Assembly: GCA_004123355.1 (NCBI GenBank)
Contig: SCHM01000001.1
Span: forward strand, 9,372,193-9,436,192
Source: Amphirosellinia nigrospora
Taxonomy: Eukaryota > Ascomycota > Sordariomycetes > Xylariales > Xylariaceae
DNA length: 64,000 bases
Direction of reading: 5' to 3'
The notes below the pieces were generated by a model. It worked only from the letters and a program-made list of their open reading frames with translations. It searched no databases and was not told the DNA's origin. Shown piece by piece: positions 23,844 through 39,100 of this stretch (positions are counted from its first letter, which is position 1; every line of letters starts with the position of its first letter). Position numbers and translations under genes: made by a program.

Positions 23844-25165
23844 ATGATGGGTTGGGACGTGGGTGGCACCGAGATGTTACGCTCCTTGAGCGACTCGGTT
23901 ATTCCCCCATCTCGGAATTATGACAATACTGTACCTTTGGCGAGGAAAAGACAGTTCCAACATATTCATCAACTCGAAATAACCGACGACTATCAGATAA
24001 TAAGAGAATGGAAGCGTCCTCGAGCTTACACCCACTCCAACGAGGTCGCCGTTACTCGGTGTGATCATGGGTCAGTCCCTGCATTCTTCATCCTTAAAGA
24101 GGGCGGTCGGTCGACGCAAACCAGTGATTTGGGCTTGTTTGGATGCGACGAAACCATGCGTAATAGCTCAGCGCATCAGTATAATTACAACAACGTATCA
24201 GCACGGATGGATACCAAGGATTTTCGTGTGCGGGACGAGAAGGAGCCCGCGTCCGTTGATCGGCCGCCAGAGAAGAAAGACAATGCTCTCCACGACATGG
24301 CCGCGAGAGTAGTCGTAGCAGATATAGCGGACTATCGAAGACGAAGGCGACTATCTCAACATGAAAGAATTCTAAAAAGCCTCATTAGTCCTAAAGCACT
24401 ATGCGCCGAGTTCGAGATTGACGACGAAGCGCTGCAAGGGATATTCTACGCCGCCAATGAGATTTTCTTTAGGGGAAGCTTGAAGGGCAGGGTGACTTGG
24501 ACATGGGAAGACCTTCCAACCAATCTCATTGGCACCACTGCTTGGAGGGATGCGCCCGACGGCCAAGGCTACGAGACCCTTATTTTCCTATCGAGACAAA
24601 TTTTACAAAACAAGAAATACAACAGACGTCTACTCATATCCACATTTATCCATGAGCTTATCCACAGCTATCTATTCGTATCCTGCGGATATCAGCCCGA
24701 CGATTGCGGCGGACACACGAGCGGGTTCAAGCGGATCGCGACCTGATCATAACTGGGTTGGCCAGGAGAATCTGCTGCAGCTTCACAAGATGGAAGCCGA
24801 GCTCGGCGACTTCGAGATTAGGACAGCAGCCGGCACCGCCTTGCCGCGGGATCATGTGTCGAGTGGATGCCAGGTACAGTGGCTCTGCGATGGTTCACTC
24901 GGATACGTTGTTCTGCGGCCAGGTTTATTACGTTCATGGGACCGAGACCCTGCGCGAGGATAGGAAAGGGGTCATGGTCCCATACTATGGCATCCCGCTT
25001 TCGCTATTGTACTCCTACGAGTACGTAGAGGATGCACCCCACGTTATAAAATACGACACGAGGCATCTTTCCTTGCATTTTCATTATTCATCAGATGTTG
25101 TTATAATCGCATGGCGATGGCGTTCACAATATACCACAGCATCTACCTTTCTACTGTTTCAATAG
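23844..25165 (+). CDS. SprT-like zinc metalloprotease domain protein, frame-disrupted
   Basis: SprT-family zincins include Spartan/Wss1-like proteases that clear DNA-protein crosslinks. Residues 1-185 are polar and unrecognised. The SprT-like core follows: LCAEFEIDDEALQGIFYAAN, then FRGSLKGRVTWTWEDL, then the zinc motif HELIH (His270, Glu271, His274) with a third ligand in GGHTSGF (His291). The frame ends at 24,746 just after FKRIAT. The continuation DHNWVGQENLLQLHKMEAELGDFEI is open one base further on, so one base is out of register near 24,735-24,745, by real mutation or sequence error. A 49-bp GTACAG...GGCCAG intron (24,872-24,920) then joins in phase 0 to VYYVHGTETLREDRKG. The end at 25,165 is the first stop in that frame and is uncertain. 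Confidence 0.65.
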
Positions 25166-28100
25166 ACTTGTTCGTCCCCAGTTGACTCATTTACTCCTGT
25201 ACCTTGATATCAAAACATGTTTTATATGCCCTTTCCCCATATCGCATACACATAGGAGTCTAGAGCCTTTCCAATCCCCTCCGCTTGCATTCATAGCGAT
25301 TTCGTAGTTGTAGAAGATAGTATAAAACAAGGATATAACAATCTGACTTTAGTATGAGTGGTTCCAAACGACGATTTAGCCCTTTCTACTTCAATAGGAC
25401 GAACATCTATCCTTCGAGCCGAAGACAAAGTTCTACTGGTCCCTCGGCCCCCATCAGGCTCCCGATACAGCTTTTATTTCTATACGGAATTCAAGGAGAC
25501 AAGGAAAAACTGACAACTCGGGTATGTAAGCCGTAGATCTTCCACGCCGACCAAGGAGGAGGTCGAGCAAGATTTTCATTGACCCCTGATATTACGGAAG
25601 ACTAGCATGCCAAATATCGACTCCAAATCAGAACACGATTCTTTATAGAGTGGTGATCGCCATGCTCCTCTGCAGATCTAACCTTTTCAGATCACGGCTT
25701 CATCTTATAGATATCACCCACGTCGCGATACGCTTAAGTCTGGGAAGCTAAAGGATACCGAGAAAGACATAGAACGGGGCTCGCACCGTTTCACTGAGTA
25801 TCGGCGTGTCGTATGCAGTATTGAGATTGCAGGAATCAGTTGGCTCTAAAGGTTACGCGTACAATGAATGATGCAGGTTTTATCTGACAGATGGTAGTTT
25901 TTATGAACTCTATCAAACCAACTATATCATGCTGCCTCTTAGCGCATAGTAAGTATCTATGTTCCAGTATGGCTTAAATTCAAGTAACTATAAAGGTCAT
26001 TTTCAACTTTGGTACTACGAGTTTGGAGTAAGTCTCTCACTCCCCTAGAATCTCTTTGCTGAAATTCAAGGTATTTTAGTTCAACTCATTAGTTATCTTC
26101 ATTTAGCACGCTCAGATACTTACAATCCGCTTCTTACTTTGTCCTGGATGAAGTGTATCTAGCGCTTTCGCAACTCGATCGGTAAACACTTCATTAGATA
26201 TATCCTGCTCTCTCACAACTTAAAGCCTGGTCAACCTCACCGCCGTGGCGAGGGTACTGTGCAAAGTCTGGGTGACAGTTAATTACACTATCATGCACCG
26301 TAGGGTATTAGTTATCTCGAGCTAATCAAGTATCCAAGTTCTTGGTATACATACCATTACCAATAAGACTAGAATCTTTATGGTACTACGTAGTTGAACC
26401 GGATAGGAGGATATTAAGGCGGGCAGAGTTAGCCAACTCCAACTAAGGGCTTTTAAGCTCACTCGTATAAAAAACATTGATCAATCACACCGTGAACACG
26501 ACATAAAACTATAATACTGTTCCTTCTCAAAATACTCATTAACTAACTCGGAGAGGCTTCCTATCGTCTGATTCGCTTTCATAACCTACTTGCTCGCGAT
26601 GAGGGGAGTCTTTTCGCTAGCCAATTCATAGTACCGATGCCCGTGCTAGGAATGTGTCTTTCTTCGTTATTGTGAAGAATAGTAGGGCCGTAAAGCGCCG
26701 GTACACTAGTTTTACACAGCTCGAAGAGCTAGGTAGGTGATTGAATACTAGACACTCCGTACTACGTGAGATAGTTACGCGGCTATTATCTAGCGTAGAA
26801 ACAATCAAGCATATCTGAAACAACATCATCTGATTTGGGTTACATATCTTACGAGTATTTGCTGGCTAGAACTTGTCGTACGGGACTCACGAATCATGTT
26901 GGAAGAAATAGGTAAATTTCTACTTATGTAGTAGCTCTTACTGCCTACCTTCCATAAGCATCCACAGAGATTTTCATGCCTAAGATGCATACATATAGAT
27001 ATTCAGTTTACTCTGATATAGTGAGCGGAATGCACAATCGCGTAGGGGAGAGTAGGCATCGGGTGACATGAATCTGGCATGTGGTAGGTAATAGACATTT
27101 GTTGTTGCACGAGGGTCTAGAACCATCGTCGTGAAGGCCATTTGACTATATGTATATACAAGCATCTCTTTGTCTGTTTTCTTGTGCCTCGTGACACGGG
27201 GTATTAGATACCTTCGATCAATATAGGCCGGTGCAAAGGACCATGTCGCGATGATTCGAGCGGATCGGGATAAAAGATTGCGAAACGAGAGACATGTAGG
27301 TATTGTGATGAACATAGAAGATGCAAACGCAATATTTAGGGGGGTTATTAGTTGCAATTATGCCGTATAGAACGGGCAAGATATTGATATTAAACTGACT
27401 GATGCTTTACTACTATAATCTTCTTGAGGCTAACCATGTACCTCGGCTGCCAGTAATACTTACTGTACTCATCCTGTCGTGCGTGAGAATGCACATCATA
27501 CAAGACAGGTGATGCATCCGCACGTATAGACCGAGGTGTTAGGCAAACCACAGGCTTGACGTCTATTTTTTGAGGTATTTTGTGTCAGGTGACGAACGTT
27601 TTGAACATCGTTCGAGCCGAAACAATCCCGAGACTGCCCGTACAAAGCCCGGCGGACAGGCCCGAAAACCCCACTCCGGCACGTCCGACGTGAAGGTTAT
27701 CCGAGATTAGCAGCGTCTTCAATGATGAGAAGACGAATCCGGTTAGAATATGTTGCTTTTGTGACGAAATCGAGCTACAGAGTTGGTGAACTAAGAATCC
27801 GAACCGAAATTGTTTTCTCAACAACCACTCTTCGCTTCGTCAAGCGATGGTTAGATAGGCTCCTAGGTATCGCAATTTGTTGACATATAGTATACTGTAC
27901 CACCCAACGGCTGACCGACACATACGAAGCAACATATAATGCGCAGTTTAAGCACAGCCACAGCCGCAAACCTATCTGACTTGCCTAGATAGGTACTTAA
28001 TGCAAGGACGACGTAAGCGATAACCCTGTACGTATGTGCCCCGCTGCCACTTACGCATAAGTAGCGATGCTTTTGACATTTCCAGTTGCACATGCCTCGA

Positions 28101-28304
28101 TGCGCCGGTGACGTATTGTTGATCTCGTAAGATGGGAAATTGGGCTGATTACTTACTGGGGTGAGAAGTGTGCCATCTGACTGACATTGATGCAACTTTA
28201 CGGCCCTTAAGTGCTGGACATGTGCTGCATATGTATGCAGGACAGAAAGCGGGCCATGCTGCTATTTAAAGCGTTTGCTTACTTACGACTATAAGTAACT
28301 AAAG
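25166..28304. other. Gene-poor flank of the AT-rich island, 3.1 kb
   Basis: There is no open frame with a family signature; the longest is 125 codons (26,980-27,357, minus). Base composition is near normal and CA/TG dinucleotides are present, so RIP has not visibly spread into this flank. I see no repeat shared with the island. Confidence 0.45.
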
Positions 28305-28507
28305 TAGGGGCAGGATATATTTACCCTATTAGTGGCCTTAAAATAAATTATATTATAGTAAGGTATATACTATTTTCTTTTATTAAATAAGTATAATTAT
28401 AGTATATATAGTATTTTGCCTATATATAGGGTAAAGGATTTTTTATTTTTTTAATATATTTTTTTATATTTTTTATTTTTTGATTTTAATAATTATACTT
28501 TTTTTAG
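28305..28507. repeat. Outer LTR-like repeat, left copy
   Basis: This is the direct-repeat partner of 61,295-61,499. The boundary to normal-composition DNA on the left is sharp, within about 20 bp. It is more strongly AT-shifted than its partner. Confidence 0.7.
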
Positions 28508-31500
28508 TGTTTTCGGTAAAGCTTATTAACGTTTCTACTATATTTTTAATTAATTTATTTATTTTAAAATTTATTATAAGCTTTTAAGTTTTTTTTTAAA
28601 CTATTTTGTTATTTTATATTTTTTTTATAGCTTTTTTTTTTTACGTTTATAGGGCTGCTAAATCTTTTAATTTAGTATTTTATAAACTTTTTTCCGAAAT
28701 ATTTTTATTTTTATATTTTTAATCTATTAATATTAAATATTTAATTCGTACTATTAATTAATTATAATTAATTAAACTTTTGTTTTTAGAACTTATTCCG
28801 TTTATTTATTAGCTATTAATTAATATAACTTATATATTAATAACTAATTATATTAAGCTAATATAAAACGCCTAGCTTTATATATATTATAGTTTTTTGT
28901 TTTATATTTTAAATACATTTTGTTAAATATACTTTAGTTTATTAGCTTTTTTTTTTTATTATATTTTATTTTTTAAAACTTTATGTTTATTTTTAGTATT
29001 AATTTTATTATTATTGCTAAAAGCGAAGTTAATAAAATAATAAATAGTACTACTAAATTAGTTTATTTTAGTAATATTTTTAAATAAATATTTAACTTTT
29101 TAAATTTAAAAACTTTAATAAAAAAAACTTATTATATAGTTATAGCAAATTAAATATAATTCTATTTATTAGCTTTAAAAATACTATTAAAAATATTATT
29201 AAAATTATTAAAGCTATTAATATATTATATATAAATTATTGCTATATTTATAAACAGTTTAACTATTATTTAATTAGTTATAAGTTATATATTATTTAAG
29301 TTTATTTTAAATATAACTTATTTATTATTAAAAATACCTTAAAAAAATAATTTTTACCCGTTTTATAATAATTAAATAATTTTTTTTAATAAAAACTTTT
29401 AATATTAGCTTAAAGCTTAGATAAGTTTTTTTAAGCTTATTATACTTATATATAAGTTTTTTTAACAAAATAAATATTTATAATATTTTTCGGGCTAAAA
29501 CTGTTTTTAAATATTTTTATATTATTTTTTAAGTTATTTATTTTAAACATAATAATAAGTTTTTTATTAATAGCTTTTATAATAAAGATTTTAAATTAAA
29601 AGCTATTAATAAAAATATTAAAAGTAATTTTTTTAAAAATATTATAATATTATTAAAATAAATTAAAATATTTAAAAATAAAATTATCGCTAAAAAGCGT
29701 TATATAAAAAGCTTAAAATATAAATAATAAAAAAAATTATTTAAGCTTTTATTAGTTTATTTATTATTAAGCTTTAGCTTAATTTTATTTTGATTTTTGT
29801 TTTTTTATTTTATTAAATTAAAGTTTTATTTATAGCTTTAATTTTTAATTTATTATATTTTATTTAAAGATTTATTAGTCCTAAAATTAACTTAAAGCCG
29901 CGGAAGTTCTAAATACTGCTTATTTAACTTTAAAGTTTCGAACTTTTTTTTTTATATTTAACTTTATTATATTTTAATAAATATATTTAAATATTATTTA
30001 AAACTAAAAACTTTATTAATACTGCTATATAAAAGGATTTGTTTTTTAAAGCTATATTAGCGCTATAAAAAAGTTTTATAAAAATTTACAGCTAGCTTTT
30101 TTTTATTTATTTCTATTTTAATAACTTTTGCTTTATATAAAATAATACTTTAAATATTAATATAATTAACTTTTATTTCGGGAAAACTTAAAATATTTTA
30201 TTATTATAAAAACAAGATTTTAATATAAATATATATTTGTTATAATTATAATTAAAAAAATATATAAGTTTTATTTATAAGTTAAAAAAAAAATCGATTA
30301 TATTATAAAAAAAAATTAGCTATAAGTTTTTATTAATAGTATTTTATTTTTAATTATTTACTTTTTAATTTTAATTTTGTTTAATTATATAAGGACTTTT
30401 TTGCTTTAAATATAGGTTTTTAAATAAAAATAGTTCTGCTTTTAGTTTTTAAGTTTAATTTTTTTAATATTTATAAAAATCAACGCTTTTTTTTTTTATT
30501 TTATTATAGTTTAAACATAATACTAAAAAATTTATACTTAAAATTATAAAATAGGACTTTTTTTAATAATATTATAGCTTAATATAATATGTTATACTTT
30601 AAAATATAATAAAATTACTAAAATTTATAGTAATAATAAAAAAAAAAAAAAAAACTATTAATAAAGCTTAGTTTTAAGTTTTTTTTTAAAGCTTTATTTA
30701 CTAAAGCTATAAAACGTTTAACTAAATATTATAAAAATAAAATAAGTTTTATTTTTTTATTAAGTTTTTTTTAAATTTTAATTAAACTTAGTTAAATATA
30801 TTAAAAATAAACGAGCTAATATTATTTATTAAATTATATTTTTTTTCGTTAAAAATATAAACTAAAAAAAATTTATATTATAAAAAAAAAACTTATTTAA
30901 TTAAAAAAAATTAACTAATTAAATCGAAATTAATTTAGTTTTATAAATTTATTTTAAATAAACTTTAAAGTTATTCCGCTTTAAATATATAAACTATTCG
31001 AATATTTACTAAAATATATAAAAAAGTTTAAAAATTATAAATACTAAAAAAAAATATATTTCGAAACAAATATTAATAAACTAAGTTTAATTTTTAATTC
31101 GGTATTTATTTATTTTTATATTAGCCTACCGATTTATTTTTTCGATTAAATATTAAATTAATAAAAAATTTATATTTATTTTTTTTAAAAAATTATATTT
31201 AACTAACTAAAAATTAAATATTAATATTTTATTTAATAGTTTATTATTTATTATTTTAATTAAACGTTTTTTTAAATTTAAAATTATTTTAATATATATT
31301 AAAATTTTATTAAAATATTTATTTAAGTAATTAAGTTTTATTTTTAAAAAAAATTAAAAAAATATATAAAAAACTATTTAAATTATTATTTAAATAATTT
31401 TTTAATAGCTAATAAATAAAACTATATAAGCTTGTTATTGGGCTATTTTAGTTATAAAATATAAATGTTTTTTATTTATATTATAATAGTATTATTATTA

Positions 31501-34500
31501 TATAATATCTTAAAAAAAAAACAAATTATTATTATTAGACTTTTTATAGCTTTATTATTTAATAAATATTATTTTATTTTAATAAAAATAAACTTATATT
31601 AAATTTATTTTAAAGCAGTTTTAAATAAAGCTAATAAAATTAAAATTAAAAAATAAAGCTTTTTAAGTTTATAAATAATAAAAAATAATAAAATAAAAAC
31701 AACTCGAAAAATTATATAAATTTAATAATAAAAATCGGAAAACTAAAATTATTATTTTAACTAATTAGTTAAGTTATTAACTGCTTAATATTAGCTATAT
31801 ATTTATATATATATTAATAAAATCTTATTTTATTTAATATTTATTAAAATTTTAAAGATTTTAAAAAAGTTTATTTATTATAATTATAACTAATAGTTTA
31901 TTTATAAACTTTAAATAAATATAAATAATTAAAAAATATATTTATAAAAGCTTATTTTTTTTTTTTATTATAAACTTAAAAAAACTATTTATTAGCTAAT
32001 ATTTAACTTAAGTTAAACAAACTTTTTATTTAAATAAAAATTTTTTGCTTTAATTTTTTTAATAGGATTTTTTTATTAAGTTTTATTTATTTTTTTATTT
32101 AAAAACGTTTTAAAGTTTATAAGCTATATATTTAAATTTAAAACTTTTTAAAAAGTAATAAAAAACTAGTTTATAAATTTAAAAATATAATTAAAACTTT
32201 TTATATTAAATTATTTAATAAATAAAATAATATAACTTTTTATATTTATTAAAATTTAATATAATAAATATTTTAAATATAAATAATAGTTTTTATATTT
32301 ATTACGTAAAAATTAAAAAAAGATTAATTTTTAAAACAAATTAAAATAAAATATTAGTTTTATTTTTTAAAAATATTAGTTTAATTATTTCGTATAAAAA
32401 AGCTTAATTACTATAGTATATATAATATTATTTATATAAATAAAAACTATTAAATTAATATAGCTAACTAATATTAATTAATAAAAATTTTAAAAATTTA
32501 ATTTATAAAAAAACCCCGTTTAATATTTAATTATTAAAATATTAAAAAAATATATTTAATATATTTATTATATTAATTAAAAATATTTATTAATATTTAT
32601 TAGATTTTTAAGTTAAATTTTATTTTTTTTCGATTTAAAATATATTTATTAAATAGTTTTATTATATTTAAATAATAAAAAGTTTTTATATTTATATTTT
32701 AAGCTTTTTTTAACTATAATTAACTTATATATTTTAAAGCTTATAGTTAGCTAGATTTTCGATAATTAAAATAATAACTATTATTATAAAACTATTTTTA
32801 TATTTTATTTAAAAGAATTTTTTTTTTTTTTTTAACTTTTAATAAAATAACTTTTATTATTTTTATATAAATAATATTTTCGTTATATATAAAACTTTTA
32901 AAAAATAATAAATATTTATTTATAATTGTTTGTTGTTCCGACTAAATTAAACTTTTTTAAAATTATTTTTAAAAAAATTATATTAAGCTATAAAAAAATT
33001 TTTATTTTAAAAATTATTTATTATATTTATAAAAAATTTATAATTAAACTTAAAAAACAATATAAATTTTTAAATTAGTTTACCCCGAAAAATTAAATTA
33101 ATATTCGAACGTTTATAAATATTATAAGCTTAATTTATAAATAAATTAAAAATTATTTAAAAATTGTTCGACTTTTTATATATTTTATTAGCAAAGTTCT
33201 ATAAAAATAAAAAAAATAAAATTTATTATTTAAATTATTTAAAACTTTAATGTTTAAAATATTAAAAATTTATAAATACCGATATAATTTATTATATAAA
33301 GCTTATACCGATATTTTTAGCTATATTACTAGTTTTATTATTATTTAAATTTAAAATAAATATAATATATTTTTTTATATAATAGCTTTTTTTTTATAAA
33401 AAGTTAAAAAAATTATAATATTTATAAATAAAAGCTTTTTATATTATAAAGTTTATCCGAAAATATTTTTAATATTTTATAAAACTATTAAATATTTAAT
33501 TTATTATTTATATAAATTATAAGCTTTTTATTTTTTTTATAAATTTTATTTATTATAAAAAAATATATGCTTGCTAAATAATTAAGCTTTATATAGCTAA
33601 TATTTTAATTATATATATTAAAAAAAAAAAAAATAAAGTAATAAATGTTTTATTTCGAACTATATTTTTTAACGAAAACTATAAAAATAATATAAATTTA
33701 AAAGTTTTTAGTAAAACTAATAAAAACGGAGTATAAATATAAAAAAATAAAACAAATAAATATAAAAAGTTTTTCGAAAAAATTTTTCGATAAACTAATT
33801 TTTTGTTTTTAAATTAATTAGTTAAAATTTTAAATTTTAACTTAGTTTGTTTTTTTTTTTAATCTAAACTAATAAGCTTAAATTTTCGGATTTAATATTA
33901 TAATATTTATTTAAAAAATATATAAAGCTTTTATTTATTAATTTTTTAACTATTATTTTAGTTTTAAAGCTTAGCTAAAAAAAATATTTAAAAAAGCTAT
34001 AATATTTTAATATAATCTGCTTATTTATTATTAAAATTTAAAAAAACTTTTATAATCGATTTAATATTAAATTATTAATTAATAAATTTAAAAATTATCG
34101 ATTAATTAATAACCGCTTTAAATATTATTAAAAAAATTTTAAAAGTTTTATTTATATAAAAATAACGTTTTAAATATTTTATATTAAGCTTATAAACTAA
34201 TTAAATATTTTTTTTTTATTTTAATTTTATATCGGCTAAATTAATTTATATATTAGTTTATTATAGCTATAAACGCTCGGGAATATTATTTAAAATATTT
34301 TTAATATATTAAGTTTTTTAATAAATTTAAATTATTTTTTTTTTAATAATTATATATATATTTTTTTAAATTATAATTATAAATTTTATTAAGCTATTTA
34401 AGTTTATTTTAAAAAAAAATCGATACTTTTTATTATTAATAAATTATTTTAGTAGATTTATATAAGCTATATTTATATTTAATATTTTAGCCGCAATTTT

Positions 34501-37500
34501 TATCTAGGTATTAATAAAATAATAATACCGGCTATATATTATTTTTTATATTTTTATTTAGATTTTAAAAATATTTTTATATTTAAAAAGCTAAAAAATT
34601 ATATAAAATAAATTAGTTCTAATATTATAAACTATTTTTTAAGTTTTTATAAATTAATAAATATAATAAAATATATTATAAAATTTTATAAAATATTTTA
34701 TTTAAACTAGTTAATATATAGAATATATTTAGCTTTAAAATAAGTTTTATAATAAATTAAAATAATTTGCTACTAAAAGCTATTATATATATAAATTTTT
34801 ATATATATAAAAAATAAGATTTTTGTTTTTTAAGATTTTTTATAAAACTTTGCTTATAAAAGTATTTAAATTTATATATTTAAATAATATTATATTTTTA
34901 TTAAAAACGGCTTTAATTAATAATATTTTTAAACTATTATTTTTTAAATAATTATAAAAGCTTCGATTAAAATATATTTTATAAATTTAGTACTGCTATA
35001 AAAATATAAATAAAAATATATCGGCTAAAAAAAAAAAAAGCAATATATTTATATTATAAAAAAGTTTAATCTATTATTAAAGGATTTATATATAGTTTTA
35101 TAAAAAAAAAACATAAAAAGTTAGCTTTAAAATAAAAAAGTTTTTTTATTATTTAACGCTAAAAAAAATAAACTTTATTTTAAATATATAATTTAAATAA
35201 TACTAGTATTTTATTTATATTTATTATAAAAATTCTTTTAAGTTATTTGTTTTTAAAAAAGTTATTTTTAATAATTAAAAATATTAGTATTTTTATTTAA
35301 ATAAATTATATAATATTAAATAATTTATTTAAATAAAATTAAATTTTTATTTTAATTATAAATTAGTTTTAGTTTAATAATTATATTATAAAAATTAATT
35401 TAAAAGTTAGTTAAAAAATATTAATTATATTTAATTTTTTTTTTTATATTTTTTAAAATTATTAGAATTTTAAATAATTATATTATTTATTATTATTTTT
35501 TTTTTTATAGGTTAAATAAGCTTATTAGTCTTTTTTATTTGTTTTTTTTTTTTTTTTAGCTTTAAGTTAATAGTTTATTAAATATTTATAAATTTATAAA
35601 AAATATATTAAACTAAACTTAAATTAGCTTGCTTTAAATATAAAACTTATTATAAATAATATTTTTAGTTATTTAAAAAATAATATAATTTATTAGGATT
35701 TTTTAAATATACGTTTGCTAAAAAATTAAAATATTTGTTTATAATATTAATAGGATAAAATAATTTAATATTTTATATAAAATTATATTTAAAGGTTTTA
35801 ATTTAAAAATTATTAATTTTTCGATTAAAATAAGTTTATAAAAATAATTTAAAGCTTTATTAAAATTTATATTAAAAATTTAGTTAAAATTAATAATTAT
35901 TAAAAACAACCGTTAATATTAAGTTTTTATTTAATATAAAGACTATAATATCGAATTTTTATTTTTTATTATTATAATTTTTATAAAATAAACTTTTATA
36001 ATAAATTTAATACTATTAAAATTAAATTTTTATTCGGTATAAATAATATATTATAATTTTAAATTATTACGTTAAGCTTTATTAAATTATTTTATAATTA
36101 TAAACCGGTTTAGCTATATTTTAAGTTATATTTTTTTTAAAATTAGTATAAGTTTTTTAAATAAAAATATTTTAAATTATTTTTTATTTTAAGTTTACTA
36201 TAAAAATTATTTAATTTTTATTTTAATAGTTTTTAAAACTAATTTTTATAAGCTATTATTAAACTAAAAAAATATTAATATTTAATATTAAAAATAGCTA
36301 TAGCTAATTAAAGTTATAAAAATATAAAAACTTAATATTTTATTTATTAGTTTAGCTTAAAAATTTGTTTTTTTTTTTAGTTTGTTTAAAATAATAAATT
36401 TAATATATATATTTACTTAAGCAATTAAAAAAGTTATAATATTTATATTTAAATATTTAGGCCAAATAAATATAAAAATAAAAAAAGCTTAATATTTTTT
36501 TTACTATTATTTAACGTTTATTAAAAAAAAAAAAAATACGTAAATATATATTTAATTGCTTTAAATATAAAAACTACTTTTTTTTTATTAATTTATATAA
36601 ACTTTTTTTTTCTTTTTTTTTATATATTATTATTTTTGTTTTTAATTATTTTTTTAAAATTTTTTTATTTATATTAATAATTATTTAAATAATATAATAA
36701 TATATTTTATATTATTAAATTATTAATTATAATATTTATTTGTTTTTTTTTTTTTTGCTTTTATTATTTTAACGGTTTATTTTTTTTTAGAACTTTTAGT
36801 TATTATATTTGCTTTTATTTTTTTTGCTTAAATTATTAAAATTATTAAATATATTTTTAAAAACGTTCGTTAAAAATTTTATAGTTTTTTTTTAATTTTT
36901 AACTTTATAAAAGTTTTATTTTTTAATTTAAATTTTTAAACTATTTTTACGTATATATTTTTAAAAAAAAATACTAAAAATAATCTTAATAAAATAATAT
37001 AAACTTTTTATAATTTTAATATTATTAAAATAATTAAAAAAAGTTTATATTTTAAACTTGTTTTTATATATAAGTTTTTATTAAACTATAAATAATCTTT
37101 ATATAGCTATATATTATTTTAATATTTTTCAAGTTTTTAAAAAGCGATTATTTATAATGTTTTCGGTTATTCTTTTATATTAAAAAAATTTAAATAAATA
37201 TTAGTCCGTACTATTTTAAAAAGTTTTATTATTTATTTGTTTATTTTTTTTAATAGTTTTTGTTGTTGTTTTTTTTTTTAAAAAGTAAATATTTATGCTA
37301 TTTTTTAAAATTTTTAAAAAAATTTATAAGTTTTATTTTTAAACGTTTTTTGTTTAATTATATTTTAGTTTTTTATAACTTTTTAACTTTAGATTTATTT
37401 TTAAAATATATTTAGTTTTTTAAATATAACTATATTACGTTTAAATAAATAAAATATTTTTTATATTTTAAGTTTATTATAAAATTAATTTATTAGCTTA

Positions 37501-38369
37501 TAAATATTTTAAAAAAAAATAAAAAGCGGATTTTATTTTTTATTTAAAATTTTTTATAATTATTACGCTTTTTATTATAGCTAAGTTTAAAAAATAAAGT
37601 TTTATTTTTTATTTTTAATTAGCTAAAATATTTAAAGCTTATATAAATAATAAAAATTATTTATATTATTTTAAATAATTTTATTTTTTTATAAATTTTA
37701 AAAAATATATATTTAATTTATTTTATAATAAACGGCTATTTTTAGTTATTAAGTATTTTGTTTTTAATAATTTAGTTAAAATTTAAAATATTAAGTTTGC
37801 TAATTTTTATATATATTTAAGTTTTTACTTAAAAAGAAATTTATAACTATTAAATTTTATAATTAATTTATTTAAATTATTATTAAAGCTATAAATAATA
37901 TTAAATAATTATATTTTTTTTATATTTTTATAAAATTTTTTAGGTTTTTTTGCTTTTTAAAATAAAATAGTAAATATTTTAAAAGTTATAACGTTTTTTT
38001 TTAGATTTTTTTGCGTCGACTAATTTCGCTAAAAAAGCTAAAACATAGCTAACTAAAGATTTTTTATATTATTTTTTATATTTTAAAAAATTTATAAAAT
38101 TAAATATTAATATGTTTTTTATTATTTTAATATATTTATTATAAAAGTTTTAAATTAGCTTGCTTAAAGATTTAACTAAACTTTTATTTTAATAGCTTTT
38201 GTTGTTTTATTTACTATTTTAATATTATTTGCTAAACGTTTTATAGTTAAAAAAACTTTTTTTTTTTTAGTTTTTTTTATTTAAAATATATAGTTTTATT
38301 TTTTTTTTTCGAACTTTTTATAAACCTTTTTATTAAACTTACTAAAAAAAAATAATTTTATATTATCGG
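28508..38369. mobile_element. Hypermutated interior of the outer element, left part
   Basis: Nearly pure A+T with remaining C and G mostly in AGCTT, CGG or CGT contexts, while CA and TG are almost absent. There is no open frame of useful length on either strand. It probably belongs to the outer LTR element, and further unrecognised insertions may be hidden in it. Confidence 0.5.
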
Positions 38370-38657
38370 AAAATATTAAATAGTTAAAAGGTATAATATT
38401 ATATAATAATAAATAAAATAAATATTAATATATATCGATTTATTTTTTTTAACTATTTGTATAAAAGCTAGGCCTTTGTATAAAAAATTCTTTTATACGA
38501 AAGAATTTTATTATAATATATTATATAACCGAATTAAGCGAATATATTAGCTTAATTTTATTATATAAATAGCTAATACTATAATTAATAATTAGCTATT
38601 ATACGTAATTAATATTAATATATTAATTTTATACGTAAATAATATTATAATTATAAT
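38370..38657. repeat. LTR of element A, left
   Basis: It shares long blocks with 45,491-45,777, such as ATATATTAGCTTAA and AATAGCTAATA-like segments and the AAAGCTAGGC core. Its start is uncertain by about 15 bp. Confidence 0.7.
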
Positions 38658-39000
38658 ATTAGTTTTTTTTTTTTTAGCTATAACGTATTTTCGTACGATT
38701 GCTTTACTTAATATAAAAAATCTAAACATAAAAAAAATATTAAACATATTATATAATAAATATATAAATAAAAAAACGCCCGATAATATATTGAATTGCT
38801 ATTTTTTTAAAATATTTAATGCTTATATAATTATATATAAAAAAAAAAGTTAATAAATATAAATAAAAAGCTAACTTATATATAACTATTATATATAATT
38901 TTTTTGTTTAATTTATTTAAATATCCTAAAAAATTAAATAATACGTTACCCTTATATTTATTGCTATTATATAAATTAAATTATTTTTATATTATTTTTT

Positions 39001-39100
39001 GTTTTTTTTTTTTTTTTTTTTTTTTTTTACGTTTATATATTTATATTTATATATATATATATATATATACGTATATATATATATTTCGTATATATTCTAA
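39001..39100. repeat. Poly-T run and (AT)n microsatellite
   Basis: A run of about 28 T is followed by alternating TA/AT with a few CG interruptions. A 66-codon frame across it is purely a product of low complexity. Confidence 0.85.

Noticed and set aside
26980-27357. 125-codon minus-strand frame in the left flank of the island
   Set aside because: No family signature, no convincing splice partners, and composition like the surrounding intergenic DNA.
28780-28880. Possible fourth copy of the A-type LTR
   Set aside because: Only short shared words in extremely AT-rich DNA; it does not align over a useful length.
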